Assembly (NCBI GenBank): GCA_021613375.1
Contig: CM038720.1
Location: 19,491,215-19,555,214, forward strand
DNA length: 64,000 bases
Direction: 5' to 3'
From: Megaleporinus macrocephalus
Taxonomy: Eukaryota > Chordata > Actinopteri > Characiformes > Anostomidae
The notes below the pieces were generated by a model, which saw only the letters and a program-made list of their open reading frames with translations, did no database searches and was not told where the DNA came from. Position 1 is the stretch's first letter; each line of letters opens with the position of its first letter. Position numbers and translations under genes: made by a program. Below are positions 61,760 to 64,000 of the stretch, in pieces.

Positions 61760-62905
61760 TATAAATAATTTCATTAGGGATGATGACCGAAATAAATAAA
61801 TCGAAAGAGAGTAAATTGGACTGTGAGTGTACATTCAAACAACACAAAGTCTAATACTCTGCTTAACCAGTGGGCTGCCTGGAAAAGTCAAAGCAAAATG
61901 CCAGTGTTTCCATTAGCACCCCAACAGTGGTCCACTATCCTGCTGGTATCGGGGGTGGTCTGTGGTGGACTGTGTCCAGGCCTTTGACTCTTGGTTGTCT
62001 TTTACAGACCTGATTAAAAGCAGATTATACTGGGTGGACTCCAAGCTGCACACGCTCTGCAGCGTCGATCTAAATGGAGACAACCGACGAAAAGTGCTGC
62101 AGTCCCAGGATTACCTGGCTCACCCATTTGCCCTCACTGTGTTTGAGGTAAGACAATACGCTGCTATAGATTTCACCATGCTCTGTAATATAATCTGGGC
62201 AGACCTTTGCTGCTATGCCACATAGCAGTGCCTCGAATGTTTTGGATCATGATCTTTTCCGTTTAGCCTTTTGCATTAGTGAGGGCTACCCCATCTGTTT
62301 CTCCTCAGTTTAAAAGGTCACATTAGAAATGTATTGGTGGTTGTAGTATGTTTGTTTGAGTAGGGGGCTTTTAAACTGTGGCAGTGGGCATGTTAAAACT
62401 GTTTAAAATTCATTGTGGTTTCTTTAAAAGACTGCTCATTTGAATGGATTTTGTGAGTGTGACCCCACTTTGGATTATATTCATGTTCTGTAGATGGTCT
62501 AGATGTTTCTAAATGGACCCTCGTGTCTGTGTTTTGTAAACATATTAAATCACTGAAAGAGAGAACATAATAGAACATTTGCTGTTAGGCTTACTCCTGG
62601 GACTTGTCACATGTGAACACTTCAATGGAAAATATACAGGAATCTTAACAATGTGACCCAGGTTCAAACCCAAGCAGATGAACTGTAGGTGCGAGAAAAT
62701 GTCTAAGAACCTTCTGAGTAGTTTTGGGTTGGTAGAAATCAGCTTTCTGTTTGTTTTTGACAGGATCGAGTATTTTGGACAGATGGTGAGAGCGAGGCCA
62801 TCTATGGGGCAAACAAGTTCACAGGATCAGATGTGACTATGCTGGCCAGCAACCTGAATGAACCACAGGACATTATTGTCTACCATGAGCTCATCCAGCT
62901 GTCAG
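37996..62905 (+). CDS. vldlr: Very low density lipoprotein receptor, exons 1-14 (3' end outside window)
   Basis: Type I membrane receptor of the LDLR family that binds reelin and apoE lipoproteins (family knowledge). Coding exons: 37996-38062, 43622-43741, 47365-47487, 51281-51403, 53213-53584, 54785-54907, 55668-55790, 57778-57897, 58171-58296, 59408-59579, 59990-60214, 60309-60427, 62008-62147, 62764-62905. They give 698 residues plus one base, with all junctions in frame. Domains: signal peptide 1-22, LA1-LA8 (about 26-350, each with a CDG/SDE acidic calcium motif), EGF-A 351-390, EGF-B 391-432, YWTD propeller 433-698. Eight LA repeats and VLDLR-type linkers (WSDEP in LA8, EGF-B to [15 protein letters not shown]) separate it from ldlr and lrp8. 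The propeller exon lengths 172/225/119/140/142 follow the LDLR-family pattern. The membrane span and NPxY tail are not in the window. Confidence 0.97.
38580..38745. repeat. Interspersed repeat in vldlr intron 1
   Basis: GGTGGTCCCACTCAGGTCC and GAATCAGGTGTGCTGAATAA resemble a fish element that reads as an inverted repeat around a GGTGTG(T/C)TG core. Similar to the segment at 40025-40215. Confidence 0.4.
40025..40215. repeat. Palindromic interspersed repeat in vldlr intron 1
   Basis: CAGTGGTTTCCAAACCTCCTC at the left and CAGGAGGGTTGGAGACCACTG at the right are near inverted copies, with a GAGCAGGTGTGGCGAACTG core. The ends mark a fold-back, non-autonomous element. Confidence 0.65.
40605..41128 (+). 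mobile_element. piggyBac-like MITE, copy D (vldlr intron 1)
   Basis: Contains CTACAACACAAATATAGCC, TATGTGGAATGTTGATGAAA and ends GTGAAGTTCTCCTTTAA. Same family as the copies at 35,525-37,616. Confidence 0.6.
43622..43741 (+). CDS. vldlr: vldlr exon 2 (LA repeat 1)
   Basis: Encodes one LDL-receptor class A repeat, [20 protein letters not shown] and [16 protein letters not shown], with six cysteines and the calcium-binding acidic cluster. Acceptor CATCTCAG, donor TGTG then GTAAGT, phase 1 on both sides. Confidence 0.97.
46590..47017. repeat. 34-bp minisatellite in vldlr intron 2
   Basis: About a dozen units of CTGTACTTCACCCACTACGC-TAAAGAGTGCGCTT, some shortened to about 23-25 bp by loss of the CTGTACTTC block (46,719; 46,852). 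The first units are the most diverged. The rest of the intron (43,742-46,589) shows no gene. Confidence 0.95.
47365..47487 (+). CDS. vldlr: vldlr exon 3 (LA repeat 2)
   Basis: Encodes [20 protein letters not shown] and [19 protein letters not shown], very close to human VLDLR LA2. Acceptor GTTGCAG after a T-rich tract, donor GCC then GTAAGT. It lies about 350 nt downstream of a 34-bp tandem array. Confidence 0.97.
48345..48475 (+). repeat. Dispersed repeat, vldlr intron 3 copy
   Basis: TTTAATTAAAAGTTTTTTAG, GATCCATGGAGAGTTGAGCT, TCCAGCGCTAGCGTCAGG and GGCACATGAATC recur in intron 4 at 52,558-52,645 with an internal deletion. Confidence 0.7.
50035..50290 (-). mobile_element. piggyBac-like MITE fragment, reverse orientation
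   Basis: TTTTCATAGTAAATAAATTG and AGACATGGTGACCTCAGG are the complements of internal blocks of copies A-D, in reverse order. In vldlr intron 3. Confidence 0.5.
51281..51403 (+). CDS. vldlr: vldlr exon 4 (LA repeat 3)
   Basis: Encodes [20 protein letters not shown] and [20 protein letters not shown]. The GEDE form of the acidic motif is also found in human VLDLR LA3. Acceptor CTTTTTTCAG; the donor GTGGTCAGT has C at +3, a weaker but valid GT site. The frame is closed soon afterwards, so this exon is easy to miss in plain ORF scans. Confidence 0.96.
51658..52271. mobile_element. hAT-like MITE in vldlr intron 4
   Basis: Begins CAGTGTTAATTTTG and ends with its exact complement CAAAATTAACACTG. 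Flanking 8-bp direct repeats CTGCCAAG / CTGCCAAA differ at one base and fit an hAT target-site duplication. The 614-bp body has no transposase. An AT-rich interior with repeated TTTAGTT motifs is visible. Confidence 0.85.
52558..52645 (+). repeat. Dispersed repeat, vldlr intron 4 copy
   Basis: Shorter relative of the segment at 48345-48475, missing about 35 bp between GAGTTGAGCTGAC and TTCCAGCGCTAGC. Confidence 0.7.
53213..53584 (+). CDS. vldlr: vldlr exon 5 (LA repeats 4-6)
   Basis: A single 372-nt exon carries three LA repeats, as in other VLDLR genes. Markers are [38 protein letters not shown] and [18 protein letters not shown], each followed by an acidic SDE motif. NIT (N146) and NAT are potential N-glycosylation sites. 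LA5 and LA6 are joined by the linker GRKPTPPAK. Acceptor CATTCAG, donor TGTC then GTGAGT. Confidence 0.98.
54785..54907 (+). CDS. vldlr: vldlr exon 6 (LA repeat 7)
   Basis: Encodes [20 protein letters not shown] and [19 protein letters not shown], close to human LA7. Acceptor CTGTCCAG, donor ACT then GTGAGC. Confidence 0.97.
55203..55585 (+). repeat. Fish MITE-like repeat in vldlr intron 6
   Basis: Begins CTTAAAGGTGCAGTGTGTAA, then GATTTAGTGGCATCTAGTG and GGTTGCAGATTGCAACCAAC, a block order I recall as widespread in teleosts. The right end lies near GACAGCCCCGAATC. Confidence 0.65.
55668..55790 (+). CDS. vldlr: vldlr exon 7 (LA repeat 8)
   Basis: Encodes [20 protein letters not shown] and [20 protein letters not shown]. 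The DWSDEP signature is shared with human VLDLR LA8, where lrp8 has DGSDE. Acceptor TTGTGCAG, donor GCA then GTGAGT. Confidence 0.97.
56035..56925 (-). mobile_element. Decayed Tc1/mariner-like transposon in vldlr intron 7
   Basis: On the minus strand it carries a broken transposase reading. On the + strand the recognisable complement blocks are TTCACTGGAACTAAGGGGCC, ACAATGCAGTCAGGCAGG, GAGAAGCGTGATTCATCACT, ACCATGGAAACCC and the end region ACACCTGAATTCAATAAAAG. Several indels rule out an active element. Confidence 0.75.
57185..57300 (-). repeat. Family B fragment, reverse orientation
   Basis: TTTAATGCAGGTCAATGGAA and GGTCTGCTCATCATAATG read as the complement of family B blocks. Confidence 0.4.
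57778..57897 (+). CDS. vldlr: vldlr exon 8 (EGF-A)
   Basis: Encodes [20 protein letters not shown] and [18 protein letters not shown], the first EGF-like module. Acceptor ATTTCAG, donor GAG then GTGCGT. Confidence 0.97.
58171..58296 (+). CDS. vldlr: vldlr exon 9 (EGF-B, calcium-binding)
   Basis: Encodes [20 protein letters not shown] and [19 protein letters not shown]. The DINEC start marks a calcium-binding EGF module. Acceptor CTCCGCAG, donor TAG then GTAGGT. Confidence 0.97.
58955..59110 (+). repeat. Dispersed repeat, family C copy 3
   Basis: In vldlr intron 9. Contains CTGCTTCAGATCTAAAAGC, CATCCACAGATGTTTCTGTC and TGTTCAAGAAGCTCCTCG. Confidence 0.65.
59408..59579 (+). CDS. vldlr: vldlr exon 10 (propeller start)
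   Basis: A 172-nt exon, the length usual for this LDLR-family exon. It encodes [20 protein letters not shown] and continues to the first YWTD-type motif, FWADLG. Human VLDLR has Ser where this protein has Cys (residue 437). Acceptor ACTTTAG, donor CAG then GTAAAA. Confidence 0.96.
59990..60214 (+). CDS. vldlr: vldlr exon 11 (propeller)
   Basis: Encodes [19 protein letters not shown], the motif YWSDLG, the sequon NGT and [12 protein letters not shown]. It is 225 nt against 228 in the classic LDLR gene. The donor GG then GTATTT is inferred from the join GFLYWSDWG. Confidence 0.95.
60309..60427 (+). CDS. vldlr: vldlr exon 12 (propeller)
   Basis: A 119-nt exon encoding [20 protein letters not shown] and [12 protein letters not shown], nearly identical to human. 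The intron before it is only 94 nt. Acceptor AACTGTAG, donor TTG then GTGAGT. Confidence 0.97.
60428..62007 (+). other. vldlr: vldlr intron 12, including (TTTA)n
   Basis: No exon-like segment was seen. It holds a TTTA/TTTAT repeat at 61,724-61,762 and otherwise plain AT-rich sequence. Confidence 0.8.
62008..62147 (+). CDS. vldlr: vldlr exon 13 (propeller)
   Basis: A 140-nt exon encoding [20 protein letters not shown], then [12 protein letters not shown] and HPFALTVFE. It carries the YWVD blade motif. Acceptor TTTTACAG, donor GAG then GTAAGA. Confidence 0.97.
62764..62905 (+). CDS. vldlr: vldlr exon 14 (last propeller blade)
   Basis: A 142-nt exon encoding [20 protein letters not shown] and [19 protein letters not shown]. 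The donor CAG then GTGAGT at 62906 leads to an intron in which no further exon is seen up to 64000. Confidence 0.96.
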
Positions 62906-64000
62906 GTGAGTCCCGCACTGTGAATACTGTGTTCATTAAAAGAGTAAGAAAAATTGCAGCCAGTGAGAAAACGAGTGCCCATTCTGTCCAGTCTGTTTTA
63001 GCTGCAGGATATAGACAGAGCACTAACCTATGCATTTAACATAATTCATATTCATCTGTATAATTGCAATGTTAGTGTCATAGTTAATGCATTGCATATA
63101 TTATTTTGGTTTGTTAGATTACATAAATGCTTTGACTTATCAAAATAAAAGTGGCCTCTCATGTACAATTACTATGTTGGAGATTATTATTATTATTATT
63201 GGACAGTGATGTATAATATCAGTGTATAATTATAATAATAATTAATTATAAATACAACTACAGGGAGTTTAATTCAATGGTTTACGACCTGCTCTGCATT
63301 AAATCCAGTTGAACATGACTATTTATGCTCACTTTTTAATAAAACATAGTTTCTCAGTGTTCTTTTAAAGGCACAGTAAACAATATTGGAGAACAATTGT
63401 TGGTATTTGAACTCATGAGAGGTTATCAGAGTGAACAACCACACAGCTAGTATAGCTAACATTTGGCTAGGGTGTGAGTCTCTATGATGGCTGCTGCGAT
63501 GCTAACCAGTTAGCAAAAATTAGCAAACAGTACTAAAACAATACTAACTATTGGTTTTGAGAAGCAGAGGTTAATCTTCCGCACCTGTCAAGCAGAACTA
63601 GAGCATTTGCCTCATCCCTTTACAAGCCTTTTAACTCTTTGTGAAGCTGAAGTCAGCTTCTTTTTTTGCCAGCTTTTTGTTTGAGTTTTCTGTTTCACCT
63701 GAAATGCTGCAGCATTTGCATTTTGGAGCCTCATGTATTTAAAGTGGAACAGAAAAATGGCAATAGGAAGCCAGCTTCAGCCTCATCAGTTCTCTAAGGT
63801 CTCTCCGCTGTTGAAACGCCTCACTGATTTTTGCACAGCTCTTCGCTTTTGCTTGATCTTAGAACTTCTTCCTCAGAACTTCATTCTTCAGATCTTCTTC
63901 TTGTGGGTGTTTCTCTGCGTCTACTTCTTGACAATGCTTGGAGTTCAGCACGTATTGGCCACCGCTAATTAGAGGCCTTCTTTCTATATCACTGCCTTCT
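62906..64000 (+). other. vldlr: vldlr intron 14 (incomplete)
   Basis: No further vldlr exon appears before the window ends. A TTTTAAAGGCACAGTAAACA start near 63,365 suggests another MITE-like repeat. A 79-codon open frame at 63733-63972 has no recognised similarity and overlaps repeat-like sequence. Confidence 0.7.

Noticed and set aside
37996..62905. Receptor gene as lrp8 (apoER2) or ldlr
   Set aside because: Eight LA repeats, the DWSDEP motif in LA8, and the LA4-6 and EGF-B sequences fit vldlr much better; ldlr has seven LA repeats.

Overview
The window looks like nuclear DNA of a bony fish, probably an otophysan teleost. It is AT-rich and intron-rich, with long AT/GT microsatellites and many relics of fish-type transposons (Tc1/mariner remnants, hAT- and piggyBac-like MITEs, a SINE-like family with a tRNA-type head). 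It holds two vertebrate genes, both on the + strand. The fish call is firm. The otophysan call is an inference from repeat families that look familiar, made without any search.

Layout. About 1-21,100 is 5' flank or a long 5' intron. It contains a ~70-80 bp repeat array (1318-1885), two decayed Tc1-like copies, a 2.2 kb minisatellite of 41-bp units with higher-order periods (7513-9735), and several dispersed repeats. Two places (10,560-10,966 and 19,880-19,957) look like possible alternative first exons. 21,107-31,248 is sh3bp2, complete in 12 coding exons and giving a 541-residue PH / proline-rich / SH2 adaptor. Its 3' UTR runs to a poly(A) signal at 32,588. 32,600-37,650 is an intergenic spacer full of MITE-like repeats. 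37,670-38,110 is a CpG-rich promoter and first exon. 37,996-62,905 holds the first 14 coding exons of vldlr: signal peptide, eight LDL-receptor class A repeats, EGF-A, EGF-B and the YWTD beta-propeller. The last EGF module, the O-glycosylated stalk, the membrane span and the NPxY tail lie beyond the window.

Every exon was assembled by hand from splice signals, running reading-frame phase and recalled similarity to the human proteins. All junctions close in frame. The two genes have no obvious shared function: sh3bp2 is a cytosolic signalling adaptor of haematopoietic and bone cells, and vldlr is a surface receptor for reelin and apoE lipoproteins. I found no undescribed biological system. The most unusual material is the structured minisatellite, a GC-AG intron and possible alternative first exons in sh3bp2, and the MITE cluster in front of vldlr.
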